A stretch of 64,000 nt of DNA from Polytrichum commune (GCA_950295325.1 OX485804.1:11842001-11906000), one strand, 5' to 3'; numbered from the stretch's first letter, positions 1 through 13,434 are shown. Notes: generated by a model not told the origin, from the letters alone. Numbers and translations: made by a program.

Positions 1-3000
1 CAAACTCACTTCACACTTAAATCAGATTCAGGCCTAATCACAACCTTATCAACTTATAACCCAATTGATTTCACACTTAAGTCAACCCACTTAATACCCT
101 TGTCTAGGGTGTCTAGGGAGCGAGACACATTTTTTTGAACAAACCTAACTTTCGGAAATTTGATTTCAGGCCTTATATCAGCGTTTCCAACTTCACACTC
201 AAATCAGATTTCAGGCCTAACAACATTATTACCAACATCCAATTCAAACTCACTTCACACTTAAGGTTGATTTCAAGCCTAACAAAGACCTTACCAACAT
301 CCTACCCTAACTGATTTCAATCATAATTCAGCCCAGTTAAGACCTCGTCCAGGGTGTCTCGGGACCGAGACACAATATTTTGAACAATTCAAATTTCAGG
401 CCTAATCACAACCTAAGAAACATATAACCCAAACTCACTTCACACTTAAATCAGATTCAGGCCTAATCACAACCTTATCAACTTCTAACCCAATTGATTT
501 CACACTTAAGTCAGCCCACTTAATACCCTTCTCAAGGGTGTCTCGGGACCGAGACACACTATTTTGAATAAAGCTAAAATTAAGAGATTTGATTTCAGGC
601 CTTATATGAGCCTTAACAACTTCACACTTAAATCAAATTCATGCCTAATCACAACCTAAGCTACATATAACCCAAACTCACTTCACACTTAAATCAGATT
701 CAGGCCTCATCACAACCTTATCAACTTCTAGCCCAATTGATTTCACACTTAAGTCAGCCCACTTAATACCCTTCTCAAGGGTGTGTCGGGACCGAGACAC
801 ACTATTTTGAATAACGCTAATATTAAGAGATTTGATTTCAGGCCTTATATGAGCCTTAACAACTTCAAACTTAAATCAGATTTCAGGCCTAATCACAACC
901 TAAGCTACATATAACCCAAACTCACTTCACACTTAAATCAAATTCAGGCCTAATCACAACCTTATCAACTTCTAGCCCAATTGATTTCACACTTAATTCA
1001 GCCCACTTAATACCCTTGTCTAGGGTGTCTCGGGACCGAGACACACTATTTTGAACAAATGTGAATTTCAAAAATTTGATTTCAGGCCTTATAGCATCCT
1101 TAACAACTTGACACTTAAACCAGATTTCAGGCCTAATCACAACCTAAGCAACATATAACCCAAACACACTTGACACTTAAATCAGATTTCAGGCCTAATC
1201 ACAACCTAAGCTACATATAACCCAAACTCACATCACACTTAAATCAGATTCAGGCCTAATCACAACCTTATCAACTTCTAGCCCAATTGATTTCACACTT
1301 AATTCAGCCCACTTAATACCCTTGTCTAGGATGTCTCGGGACCGAGACACACTATTTTGAACAAATATGAATTTCAAAAATTTGATTTTAGGCCTTATAG
1401 CATCCTTAACAACTTGACACTTAAACCAGATTTCAGGCCTAATCACAACCTAAGCAACATATAACCCAAACACACTTGACACTTAAATCATATTTCAGGC
1501 CTAATCACAACATAAGCAACATATAACCCAAACTCACATCACACTTAAATCAGATTCAGGCCTAATCACAACCTTATCAACTTCTAACCCAATTGATTTC
1601 ACATTTAAGTCAGCCCACTTAATACCCTTCTCTAGAGTGTCTCGGGACCGAGACACACTTTTTTGAACAGACCTAACTTTGGGAAAATTGATTTCAGGCT
1701 TTATATCGGCTTTACCAACTTCACACTCAAATCAGATTTCAGGCCTAATGACATTATTACCAACATCCAATTCAAACTCACTTCACACTTAAGGTTGATT
1801 TCAGGCATAACAAATACCTTACCAACAACCTACCCTAACTGATTTCATACATAATTCAGCCCAGTTAAGACCTTGTCCAGGGTGTCTCGGGACCGAGACA
1901 CACTATTTTGAACAATTCAAATTTCAGGCCTAAACACAACCTAAGCAACATATAACCCAACCTCACTTCACACTTATATCAGAGTCGGGCCTAATCACAA
2001 CCTTATCAACTTCTAATTTGAAATCACTTCACACTTAATTCAGCCTACATAAGACCCTTGTCTAGGGTGTCTCGGGACCGAGACACACTTTTTTGAACAA
2101 AGATGACTTACAGAAATTTGATTTCAGGCCTTATGTCAGCCTTAACAACTTCAAACTTAAATCAGATTTCAGGCCTAATCACAACCTAAGCAACATATAA
2201 CCCAAGTTCACTTCACACTTAAATCAGATGCAGGCCTAATCACAACCTTATCATCTTCTAACCCAATTGATTTCACACCGAAGTCAGCCCACTTAATGCC
2301 CTTGTGTAGGGTGTCTCGGGACCGAGACACACTATTTTGAACAAATGTGAGTTTCAAAAATTTGATTTCAGGCCTTATAGCAGCCTTAACAACTTGACAC
2401 TTAAACCAGATTTCAGGCTTAATCACAACCTAAGCAACATATAACCCAAACACACTTGACACTTAAATCAGATTTCAGGCCTAATCACAACCTTATCAAC
2501 ATATAACCCAAACTCACTTGACACATAAAACAAATTCAAGCCTAATCACAACCATAGCAACATCTAACCCAATTGATTTCACACTTACTTCAGCCCACTT
2601 AAGACCCTTGTCTAGGGTCCAAGACCGAGACACCCCTTATTGACCAAATCTTACTCTCAGAAATTTGATTTCAGGCCTACTAAACACCTTTACAACATGA
2701 CACTTAAATTTCACACTCACATCAGATTCAGGCCTATTCACAAGCTTACCAAAGTCTATCCATCACTCACTTCACACTTAAATCAGCTGTCGGGCATCAT
2801 CACAAGCTAAGCAAAAAATATCCCAAACTCAGTTCACACTTAGATCAGATTCAAGCCTAATCACAACCATAGCAACATCTATCCCAATTGATTTCACATT
2901 TAGTTCAGCCCACTTAGGACCCTTGTTGACCAAATCTTAATGGCAGAAATTTGATTTCAGGCCTAATCACAACCTAAGCAACATATAACCCAAACAGTTT

Positions 3001-3030
3001 TCAGGCCTCAAGACAAACAGATTAAACGAA
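1..3030. repeat. Satellite array, left block (61-bp base unit)
   Basis: Tandem array of a unit of about 61 bp that reads roughly GATTTCAGGCCTAATCACAA, then CCTAAGCAACATATAACCCA, then AACTCACTTCACACTTAAATCA. Every third to fifth unit carries the near-palindrome GTGTCTCGGGACCGAGACAC (two 9-bp arms around GA). Its starts here are 354, 538, 781, 1025, 1331, 1637, 1882, 2067 and 2311. The gaps are 184, 243, 244, 306, 306, 245, 185 and 244, which are three, four or five times 61. The copy near 2617 is degenerate and the array fades out towards 3030. Short open frames inside it (for example near 922-1140, 1228-1446 and 2208-2426) are repeat units read through, not genes. The array begins before the window. 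Confidence 0.95.
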
Positions 3031-3044
3031 TTGATTGGGAAGTA

Positions 3045-4818
3045 TTAACTCACTCCGGCCCAAAAGCACGCCTTAGCTAGAAATGCACCCAGTTTCTCCT
3101 CGTTGGTGGGCTTAGGGGGCAGTTTGCGGGCCTCACGTGTAGATGCAGAGGAGTTTAAATATTCCAACCATTTAACCTTAGAAGCGGCCGATGCTTTTGC
3201 AGTAACGATCAACTGCAATTTCTCCATATTGAGCTCGGGTGTAATTGAGTTAAGACTATAGTGACGTCCAATCTGTAAAACATATAGCTATTTATTAGAA
3301 TCTCAGGGGTCATTAAAGATCATGAAGATTGAAAAATGTGCTTGTAAAGTAGAGTTTATACCTCTCGAAGCCATCCATCCGTCAAGTCCGGGTTTGACAG
3401 AGCAACTAGTTTCGACATTTTCTTATGAAGTGCCTTGGCTCTTTTCTTTGTAGCAACTTTCATAGCGGTTGTTTTTTCAGCGGCGGACACTTCTACATCT
3501 GATTGCTCCACAAGTTGTCGAACACCCTCATCTGCAGCAAGTCCAAGTTCATGCTGCACATGGGTAGACTTAGTTAGTCATCCAAGTATACTGTAACCTA
3601 GGTGATCATTTGATTTTAGATAATGACAATATGTTAGTGATTAAAACAATGCAGTACATATTATAGAGATCATACCCGGAAGATGAAGTTCGTGAATACT
3701 TGAAGATTCAATGTGTACCAAGTTTTTTTGGCATTTTGAGTTCTCTTGCACCTCTTCATCTCTGATGGAGTCAATATGTCTTGATAATGTTCGATTGGCA
3801 TAAGACCATACTTTTGAATCCTAAAAAGGGTGTGAACAAAGTTGGTCTTGACGTGAGAGTCTTCAGTATGCTTGCAATTATCAATAAAAAAGGGCGGATT
3901 AGCACATGACATTAATGGTATAACAAGAAGCATTTTACATAGAAAGAAATACAAATTAATTAACAAAACTTACTTGTTGATGTTATGCATCACTTGCATA
4001 ACAACCCCAACTTTGTCTTTTGTGTCAAGTAGGATGCTATCCACCATATAATGTCAGGCCTCATCTGTTTTGTGAAGTCTTTCAATATGATTTAACCATG
4101 CCTTACGCCTATGGTTACCGTCACATACAAAGAACATCAAATCCTTGAAACCGGCTAACTCCGGAACAGACTGAAGATAGGAATTGAATTCTTCATTTTT
4201 TGAATTCCAAATGGGACCCCAGGATGCCTTATCAGCTTCAGACACCTCCTGTGTTTTGCCTTCTTCATCTGTTAATGTCACATAAAAAACTGAGGAGCCC
4301 TCTCTATACCCATGGACAAACTCCTGCTCCAATTTATCAAGATCAGTTGAGAGTGTTGGCCTCACCATAGGCATGGCAAGCATTCTACATAAAGGAATAT
4401 TGAACCTCGATGAACTGAAAGGTTTGACTCTCAATTGAGAGATCATGGCCACGGAATTCAATTTCTGACGGGATCTAAGTTCATCTTCATCATCGTCAAA
4501 CGTATCCTTATCTCCAAGCCCATCTTCATCCTCATCCTGACCTTCATCAGAACTGTCAAGATCAATTGCAGTCTCTCTTGAAGCTTGAGTCGCTGCCGGT
4601 GAAGCCGGTGCCGGTGAGTCCTGGGGGGTGGGGCACTCGACCTACAAAACACAGGTATGTATTTAAGACACAAAGCTGCATGGCATAATGTACAATTAAT
4701 TCATACATTATGTAACTACGTGAGTACTTACCTATTCCCCAACATTCTGCTCATCATGGTCCATGATGCCTTCAATAGCATTTGAAACGTAAGTTTCAAG
4801 ATCGGTAGCTCCCAAACT
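3045..4818 (-). pseudogene. 3' exons of a decayed multi-exon gene with a DGNHR motif (transposon-associated)
   Basis: Five minus-strand exons join in phase with GT-AG borders: 4818-4732, 4641-3974, 3820-3676, 3553-3362 and 3272-3045, where a TAA ends the frame. The second is very acidic near its start (runs of Asp/Glu), then holds the motif CDGNHRRKAW (about 4093-4135). That motif resembles the D-G-x-H-R phosphate-binding motif of ParB/sulfiredoxin-like folds; this is a weak, motif-only link. The last exons are rich in Lys and Ala. Two in-frame stops break the frame: TAG at 4734-4732, the last codon of its exon, and TGA at 4056-4054. Each is one C-to-T type change from a sense codon, so the copy is dead. 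Exons 13799-14119, 13608-13667 and 13435-13515 are very probably its 5' part. I do not recognise the family. Confidence 0.65.
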
Positions 4819-4829
4819 CTGCGGAAAAT

Positions 4830-5983
4830 CCAATGCTTAATTTTCCAATTTTGATGTCAGGCCTAATCACAACCTTTCCAACAACCAACCCAAACTAAAC
4901 TCAAAGTCAAAAAATACGTTTTGGCATAATCAACATCTTGGCATATAAACTAAATTCACACTCAAATCAGATTTCAGGCCTAATTACAATCCAATAATCA
5001 TTTAACCAACAATGAAATTTCAGATTTCAACTCTAAGCACATTATAACCAACATCCAATTCAAATTCACTTCACAATTAAGGTTGATTTCTGGCCTAACT
5101 AAAACCTTACCAACATCCTAACCCAACTGATTTCACACATAATTCAGCCAACGAGACACCCTTGTCTCGGGTGTCTCGGGACCGAGACACACTATTTTGA
5201 ACAAATGTGACTTTCAAAAATTTGATTTCAGGCCTTATATCAGCATTGCCACCTTCACACTTAAATCAGATTTTAGGCCTAATCACATTATTGCCAACAT
5301 CATATTCAAACTCACTTCACACTTAAGGTTGATTTCTGGACTAACAAAACCCTTACCAACATCCTAATCCAACTGATTTCAAACATAGTTCAACCCAGTT
5401 AAGACCTTCTCTAGGGTCTCTGGGGACCGAGACACACTATTTTGAACAATTCAGATTTCAGGCCTACACACAACCTATGCAACATACAACCCAAACTCAC
5501 TTCACACTTAAATCATATTTATGCCTAATCACAATCTTATCGACTTCTAACCCAATTGATTTCACACTTAAGTCAGCACACTTAATACCCTTCTCAAGGG
5601 TGTCTCGGGACCGAGACACACTATTTTGAATAAAGCTAACATTAAGAGATTTGATTTCAGGCCTTACATGAGGCTTACCAACTTCACACTTAAATCAGAT
5701 TCAGGCCTAGTCACAACCTAAGCTACATATAACCAAAACTCACTTCACACTTAAATCAGATTCAGGCCTAATCACAACCTAAGCAACTTCTAACCCAATT
5801 GATTTCACGCTGAATTCAGCCCACTGAAGACCCTTGCCTCGGGTGTCTCGGGACCGAGACACACTATTTTGAATAAAGCTAACATGAAGAGATTTGATTT
5901 CAGGCCTTATATGAGGCTTCCCAACTTCACACTTAAATCAGATTCAGGCCTAGTCACAACCTAAGCTACATATAACCCAAACT
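4830..5983. repeat. Satellite array, second block
   Basis: Same 61-bp family as the left block. Palindrome copies start at 5171, 5416, 5600 and 5843, with gaps of 245, 184 and 243. The block begins directly upstream of the splice acceptor of the minus-strand exon 4818-4732. It stops at the 5-bp target duplication of the LTR-like insertion. Confidence 0.93.
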
Positions 5984-5988
5984 CATCT

Positions 5989-8854
5989 TGTGAACCCTTT
6001 GAGTGGTCCACCACTCTGCGGGATCACTTTTAGTTAGAATGTTAGCATTAAAAGTTAGAATTGATAGGGAATTTAGGAAAAATTAGTTCATTTAGCATTT
6101 AGCCTAGAAGAAGGAAGGTCAAAATGAAACTAAGTAGTGCTAGAAGATAGCAAAGTAGAAAAAATGTGCTAGCTAGTAAAAACAACTAGCTAAGCAAATA
6201 TTAGTAGATGCTAGCTATTAAGCAAATATTAGTAGATGCTAGTTATTAAGCAAATGTTAGTAGATGCTAGCTAAGCAAGTGTTAGTTTATTAGTTAGTGT
6301 GAGGCACACAAGACTATTGGAGGTGTTTTACGTAAGAAGATAAAATCGGCGTGAAGAATTTTGAAGACAAAAAAGAAAGAGAGCAAGGGGATACTTGCCC
6401 ACTTGCCCCCTTGCCAATTCGATGGCGGAAAAATTAGAAAGATTTCTAAAGGTTTTTTGTCGGAGCCACCTCGGCGAGAGGGTGGCAACCTCAACCGGGA
6501 AAACCCCCGAGCCAAAATTTCGGGAAAGGGTTTGAAAAATGGATCCGGTGGAGGAGGGGTCCAACCCTTTTGTGAGAGGGTTTAAAAACCCCTCCTTCCA
6601 CCTTGTAGCTCTCTCTCTTTCTCTAGTTTTTGGGCGAAGCCCTGCTTCAATGTAGTTAGGAAAAAATCCTTTAGCATGTATTCTCAATGGTCTAAAAGAA
6701 AGGCTTGAGAACCTCCTCTACTCTCTCTCTCCTAGTTAGGTTGTGTGTTTATTAACACACCAACAAAATTATTCCTTCTTTTGTAGAGGTAGGTTGGATG
6801 GTAGAGTTTTGAGTAGAGGCATTATAGACCTCATCTGCCAATGCCCTGAAGGCTTAGTTCAAAAGCTAGAACAAGATACTTATCATTTTTCTCTTAGAGA
6901 GATTTCATATAGCTATCCATAGCCGTTTCCCATTTGTGATTTGGTTGAGATGACAATTAGTTATGGATTTTCAAAGATGGAGTAGAAAAACTGGGTGGTC
7001 TTGTGGGTAGCGGCTGCTGGATCAGACCTGCGAGCCCAATAGGAATTTTAATTCTAAGAAATTATATTTTTCCCAAGTAGAACTGTTGTGTAGCTTTCCA
7101 AAATGGCTTAGAACATTTGATTTGAGCATGATTTGAATTAGATATGAATTGTGCAAGATGGGACACATAGTTTGAGAACTTTTGGTTGACTGCTGCATTA
7201 CAGAGGACCTGCTGGGTTCACTTCGGCTTACCTTTCTAATCACATATTTTTATCAAATACATATTTTTAATATCTCTCCAGGGTCATATAGAACGTTTGA
7301 TTTGACTAAGATTTGAATTAGATATGAATTGTTGAAGGCGAGATACATAGTTTAAGCCTTCTTGATTGACTGCTGTGTTACAAGGAGTCCGCTGAATTTC
7401 TATTAGCTTAACCTGCTGATGTCATAATTTTTCTAGTTAGAGCTTGTTCATAGCTTTCCAATGGTATAAGGAAAGCCTAGATCCAAGTAGTAAGGAATGT
7501 GCTATGAATTTTTGAAGTTAGAAGGTAGATAGGTGGGTTGGAAGGGTCGGTTGAATCGACCTCACACTTCCAACCCTCATAACTTTTGCATTTCTTATCC
7601 GATTAGAGTGATTTTTAGATCATTGGAAAGATAATTTGGTGCACTAAGTATAAATATTATGCTTAGGATTAAATTACAGGGCAGAATAACACTTTATATT
7701 TTAATTGTTAACTAAGGTACGCTTACTACCAAACTAGTTACAAAGAAGGAGGCACGGTCGACGCTCGGAAAGTGGAGCAAGGAAGGAGGTAGCGGCTCGG
7801 CCTACATCAAGCCCAAATCAACCGAGGAAAATTGAGGTAAATTAACTAACCTTAAGCCTTCCATTTAGGATTGGAGGGAGCACGGCTAAGGTACGCATCT
7901 CTAAACCCACTCACCTATCTCGTAAGGTCAAGTGGCTTGACCACTTGACCGCCAAGGGAGTACCCAATTCCATGGTTTTCGGGGCCCTGGGTATGTTTTG
8001 TGGTAGTAGCTTCATTTATTAGCAAGTTTCGTATGTGATAAGTCGGATTAATCACCGACACGACCACTCTGAATGTTGTTGGTGGAAAGGTGGGGTTAAT
8101 GACCCGCGAATCCACTATTATGTTGTTGGCCCCATAGATTGGGAGTAATGGCCCCAATTTATGAAGATTGCGCAACAGGTTGAACCTACAGGTCGCCCGT
8201 CACCCTGGTCCCATTGAGTTGCATTTCGTGGTCTATCCAGTGTAAACACATTTAACAATCAAAACATACAAAATAAATCGTAAACCCTTGTTGGGAAGAG
8301 ACCCGAGGTAAGGGGTGATGCCTAATATGTTAATGTAGTAAGTTAGGACGTGCAAACAAAAGTAAGTAATTAAAAAGGAATTTGTATGAAGGGTGGGACT
8401 TAGGCCAAGTTCCCCCGCTTAGAAAACTAAATAGAACTAAATAAAGAAATAGGAAGAATTGAATGGTCCATCAAATTGTCGTTATTCCGTTCGTTGAGTT
8501 AGGGTGGTATGAGTCACACCCGGTTGGGTGTATCAGAACCATCCCAATTCACAAATTAGGATTGCCTTGGTTTCAAGGCTGGTGCGTCTGCGCGTAGAAT
8601 AGGTTGTAGGTTACGGTTAGAACTAGATATGAAATTGGTTAGTGGAATTTAAAGCCACACTAGTAAAAAACTAAGGCCTAACCTCCGGAGGTACTACGAC
8701 GCATATTTAATCTCCCTTAAAAATCTAACTACTCACGTTATACACCTATCATCCGGGTTCGGCTTGGGCGCCTGCAAATGCAGGCCACCTTCACCGAAGG
8801 GCTTGTGTGATACTTTTAGGCTCCCTCGAAAGGGGGTGGCCCAAAAGTACCACA
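5989..8854. mobile_element. Solo LTR or LTR-derived element, 2,866 bp, with 5-bp target duplication
   Basis: The insertion begins TGTGAACCC and ends GTACCACA, the TG...CA ends typical of LTRs. It is flanked by CATCT on both sides (5984-5988 and 8855-8859). An uninterrupted version of the target, AAACTCATCTTCACACTT, exists in the same satellite near 11014. The palindromes on either side start at 5843 and 8958. Removing the element plus one duplication leaves a gap of 244 bp, the usual four-unit spacing, which fixes the ends independently. I see no gag or pol coding inside, so a solo LTR is the simplest reading; a non-coding LTR-bearing derivative is possible. It contains a short tandem repeat (6195-6290) and a diverged internal duplication (7040-7220 against 7250-7400). 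Open frames within it look accidental. Confidence 0.82.
6195..6290. repeat. Three-copy short tandem repeat inside the LTR-like element
   Basis: About three tandem copies, roughly 36 bp each, of a unit containing AAGCAAATATTAGTAGATGC followed by TAGCT or TAGTT. It ends just before a TTAGTTAGTGTGAGG stretch. No coding potential. Confidence 0.7.
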
Positions 8855-8859
8855 CATCT

Positions 8860-10300
8860 TCACACTTAAATCAGATTCAGGCCTCATCACAACGTTATCA
8901 ACTTCTAACCCAATTGATTTCACACTGAATTCAGACCACTGAAGACCCTTGCCTCGGGTGTCTCGGGACCGAGACACACTTTTTTGAACAAAGCTAACTT
9001 TAAAAGATTTGATTTCAGGCCTTATATGAGCCTTGCCAACTTCACACTTAAATCAGATTTTAGGCCTAATCACAACCTAAGCAACATAGAACCTAAGCTC
9101 ACTTCACACTTAAATCAGATTCAGGCCTCATCACAACCTTATCGACTTCTAACCCCAATCGATTTCACACTTAAGTCAACCCACTTAATACCCTTCTCAA
9201 GGGTGTCTCGGGACTGAGACACACTATTTTGAACAAATGTGACTTTCAAAAATTTGATTTCAGGCCTTATATCAGCTTTACCTACTTCAAACTTAAATCA
9301 GATTTTAGGCTTAATCACATTATTACCAACATCAAATTCAAACTCAATTCACACTTAAGGTTGATTTCAGGCCTAACAAAAACCTTACCAACATCCTAAC
9401 CCAACTGACTACAAATATTGTTCAACCCAGTTAAGACCTTCTGTAGGGTCTCTCAGGGACGAGACACACTATTTTGAACAATTCAGATTTCAGGCCTACA
9501 CACAACCTATGCAACATACAGCCCAAACTCACTTCACACTTAAATCAGATTCAAGCCTAATCACAACCTAAGCAACATATAACCCAAGCTCACTTCACAC
9601 TTAAATCAGATTCAGGCCTATTCACAACCTTATCGACTTCTAACCCAATTGATTTCACACTGAATTCAGCCCACTGAAGACCCTTGCCTCGGGTGTCTCG
9701 GGACCGAGACACACTTTTTTGAACAAAGCTAACTTTAAAAGATTTGATTTCAGGCCTTATATGAGCCTTGCCAACTTCACAATTAAATCAGATTCAGGCC
9801 TAATCACAACCTAAGCAAAATAGAACCTAAGCTCACTTCACACTTAAATCAGATTCAGGCCTCATCACAACCTTATCAACTTCTAACCCAATTGATTTCA
9901 CACTTAAGTCATCCCACTTAATACCCTTGTCTAGGGTGTCTCGGCACCGAGAGACACTATTTTGAACAAATGTGACTTTCAAAAATTTGATTTCAGGCCT
10001 TATATCGGATTTACCAACTTCACACTTAAATCAGATTTTAGGCCTAATCACATTATTACCAACATCAGATTCAAACTCAATTCACACTTAAGGTTGATTT
10101 CAGGCCTAACAAAAACCTTACCAACATCCTAACCCAACTGACTACAAATACTGTTCAACCCAGGTAAGACCTTCTCTAGGCTCTCTCGGGGCCGAGACAC
10201 ACTATTTTGAACAATTCACATTTCAGGCCTAATCAAAACCTAAGAAACATATAACCCAAACTCACTTCACACTTAAATCAGATTCAAGCCTAATCACAAC
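8860..10300. repeat. Satellite array, third block
   Basis: Continuation of the 61-bp satellite after the LTR-like insertion. Palindromes, some degenerate, start near 8958, 9203, 9448, 9693, 9936 and 10181. The spacing is almost constant at 243-245 bp, so here the four-unit higher-order repeat is regular. Confidence 0.94.
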
Positions 10301-10743
10301 CAGAGCCCAACATTTTCCTTTCTAATTGCACCCATACCCAAACCATGCCCACCCATAGCATAACATGTGCGCACCCATGCCCACCCATGCCCACACATAG
10401 CATGACATGTGCCCACCCATGCCCACCTATGCTATTCAAATTGCGCCCATGTATTAAAAAATTATGTAATGTGTATTGTGTAATTGTGTAATTGTGCCCC
10501 ACCCATGCCCACCCATGCCCACCCATGAACAATAATATCGCAGCCATGCCCACCCATGCCCACCCATGAACAATAATATCGCAGCCATGCCCACCCATGC
10601 CCACCCATGAACAATAATAGCGTAGCCATGCCCACCCATGCCCGCCCATGAACAATAATATTGCACCCATGCCCACCCAAAACCCATGGGCATGGGTGGG
10701 CATGGGCATGGGCATGGGTATGGGCGCCCAATGTAGGGCTCTG
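10301..10743. mobile_element. Non-autonomous hAT-type MITE with internal 10-bp minisatellite, copy 1
   Basis: A 443-bp element begins CAGAGCCCAACATT and ends with the complementary AATGTAGGGCTCTG, giving near-perfect terminal inverted repeats. The 8-bp target duplication ATCACAAC lies at 10293-10300 and 10744-10751. Eight-bp duplications and CAGAG-type ends are hallmarks of the hAT superfamily. The interior is mostly repeats of GCCCACCCAT; a longer module with GAACAATAATATCGCAG occurs about three to four times. Removing it restores the 245-bp satellite spacing. Glycine/histidine/tryptophan-rich open frames here are translations of the minisatellite. A second copy lies at 61834-62197. Confidence 0.92.
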
Positions 10744-10751
10744 ATCACAAC

Positions 10752-13310
10752 CTAAGCAACATATATCCCAAGCTCACTTCACACTTAAATCAGATTCAGG
10801 CCTATTCACAACCTTATCGACTTCTAACCCAATCGATTTCACACTTAAGTCAGCCCACTTAATACCCTTCTCAAGGGTGTCTCGGGACCGAGACACACTA
10901 TTTTGAACAAAGCTAACATTAAGAGATTTGATTTCAGGCCTTATATGAGGTTTACCAACTTGACACTTAAATCAGATTCAGGCCTAATCACAACCTAAGC
11001 TACATATAACCCAAACTCATCTTCACACTTAAATCAGATTCAGGCCTATTCACAACCTTATCGACTTCTAACCCAATTGATTTCACACTGAATTCAGCCC
11101 ACTAAAGACCCTTGCCTCGGGTGTCTCGGGACCGAGACACACTTTTTTGAACAAAGCTAACTTTAAAAGATTTGATTTCAGGCCTTATATGAGCCTTGCC
11201 AACTTCACAATTAAATCAGATTCAGGCCTAATCACAACCTAAGCAAAATAGAACCTAAGCTCACTTCACACTTAAATCAGATTTAGGCCTCATCACAACC
11301 TTATCAACTTCTAACCCAATTGATTTCGCACTTAAGTCAACCCACTTAATACCCTTGTCTAGGGTGTCTCGGACCGAGAGACACTATTTTGAACAAATGT
11401 GACTTTCAAAAATTTGATTTCAGGCCTTATATCGGATTTACCAACTTCACACTTAAATCAGATTTTAGGCTTAATCACATTATTACCAACATCAAATTCA
11501 AACTCAATTCACACTTAAGGTTGATTTCAGGCCTAACAAAAACCTTACCAACATCCTAACCCAACTGACTACAAATATTGTTCAACCCAGTTAAGACCTT
11601 CTCTAGGCTCTCTCGGGGCCGAGACACACTATTTTGAACAATTCAGATTTCAGGCCTACACACAACCTATGCAACATACAACCCAAACTCACTTCACACT
11701 TAAATCAGATTCAAGCCTAATCACAACCTTAGCAACATATATCCCAAGCTCACTTCACACTTAAATCAGATTCAGGCCTATTCACAACCTTATCGACTTC
11801 TAACCCAATCGATTTCACACTTAAGTCAGCCCACTTAATACCCTTGTCTAGTGTGTCTCGGGACCGAGAGACACTATTTTGAACAAATGTGACTTTAAAA
11901 AATTTGATTTCAGGCCTTATATCAGCTTTACCAACTTCAAACTTAAATCAGATTTTAGGCCTACTCACAACCTAAGCTACATATAACCCAAACTCACTTC
12001 ACACTTAAATCAGATTCAGGCCTAATCACAACCTTATTAACATACAACCCAAACTCACTTCACACTTAAATCAGATTCAAGCCTAATCACAACCTAAGCA
12101 ACATATAAACCAACCTCACTTCACACTTAAAACAGATTCATGCCTAATCACAACCATTTCGACTTCTAACCCAATTGATTTCACACTTAAGTCAGCCCAC
12201 TTAATACCCTTCTCAAGGGTGTCTCGGGACCGAGACACACTATTTTGAACAAAGCTAACATTAAGAGATTTGATTTCAGGCCTTATATGAGCCTTACCAA
12301 CTTCACACTTAAATTAGATTCAGGCATAATCACAACCTAAGCAACATATAACCCAAGTTCACTTCACACTTAAATCAGATTCAGGCCTAATCACAACCTT
12401 ATCGACTTCTACTCCAATTGATTTCACACTGAAGTCATCCCACTCATTACCCTTGTCTAGGGTGTCTCGGGACCGAGACACACTTTTTTGAACAAACCTA
12501 ACTTTCGGAAATTTGATTTCAAGCCTTATATCAGCTTGCCAACTTCACACTTAAATCAGATTTCAGGCCTTATCAGATTATTACCAACATATGATTCAAA
12601 ATCACTTCACACTTAAGGTTGATTTCAGGCCTACCAGAAACCTCAACAACATTATACCTAAACTGATTTCACACATAATTCAACCCAGTTAATACCTTCT
12701 CTAGGGTCTCTCGGGACCGAGACACACTATTTTGAACAATTCAGATTCAGGCCTAATCACAACCTATGCTACATATAACCCCAGCTCATTTCACTTTTAA
12801 TTCAGATTCACGCCTAATCACAACATAAGCTACATATAACCCAAACTCACTTCACACTTAAATCGGATTCAGGCCTAGTCACAACCTAAGCAACTTCTAA
12901 CCCAAATGATTTCACACCCATAGCAGATTTCGGGCCAGAGCAACATCTAACCAACACTGAATTCACACTCACCTCAGATTCAAGCCTAATCACAACGTTA
13001 TCAACTTCTAACCTTGCCTCACTTCACACTCACATCAGATTTCGGGCCTATTCATAACCTATGCAACATCAAACCAACACTGAATTGACACCCACATCAG
13101 ATTCATGCCTTATCACAACCTTATTGACTTCTAACCTAAACTAAATTCACACTCACATCAGATTCAGGTCTAATCACAACCTTACCTAAGTGTACCCTAA
13201 ACTCACTTCACACTCAATTCAGCCCACGTTAGACCCCCCCAAAGGGTATCTCGGAACCCTGACACACTTTGGAGAATAATGCTGGCTTTCAGAAATCTGA
13301 TTTCAGGACC
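10752..13310. repeat. Satellite array, fourth block
   Basis: Same 61-bp family. Clear palindromes start at 10877, 11121, 12219 and 12462, with degenerate copies near 11363, 11609, 11852, 12706 and 13246. The interval 11852-12219 is 367 bp, six units. Units become more diverged to the right (from about 12900). The array ends near 13310, about 125 bp beyond the donor side of the minus-strand exon 13515-13435. Confidence 0.93.
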
Positions 13311-13434
13311 GATAGCCACAAGTGGCAAGTGGCGCTCTACCTAAAATTCTCTCTCAGGTATCCAAAAATATGGCTCGGGTCTCCAACTGTCTCTCTTCGA
13401 ACCCTACATCAGAAACCAGATTCAAGGAGCCTAC

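Noticed and set aside
922..2426. Three 72-codon minus-strand frames of near-identical sequence
   Set aside because: They are successive satellite units read in the same frame, with no start context or domain.
6294..6687. Frames of 73-119 codons inside the LTR-like element
   Set aside because: Mutually overlapping on both strands in a G/C-rich part of a non-coding LTR; no gag or pol motifs.
10290..10748. Gly/His/Trp-rich frames of 79-152 codons
   Set aside because: Translations of the GCCCACCCAT minisatellite inside the MITE; composition explained by the repeat.
1..13310. Satellite as a CRISPR array
   Set aside because: Unit-length tandem repeat without unique spacers, in a plant nuclear context with no cas genes.
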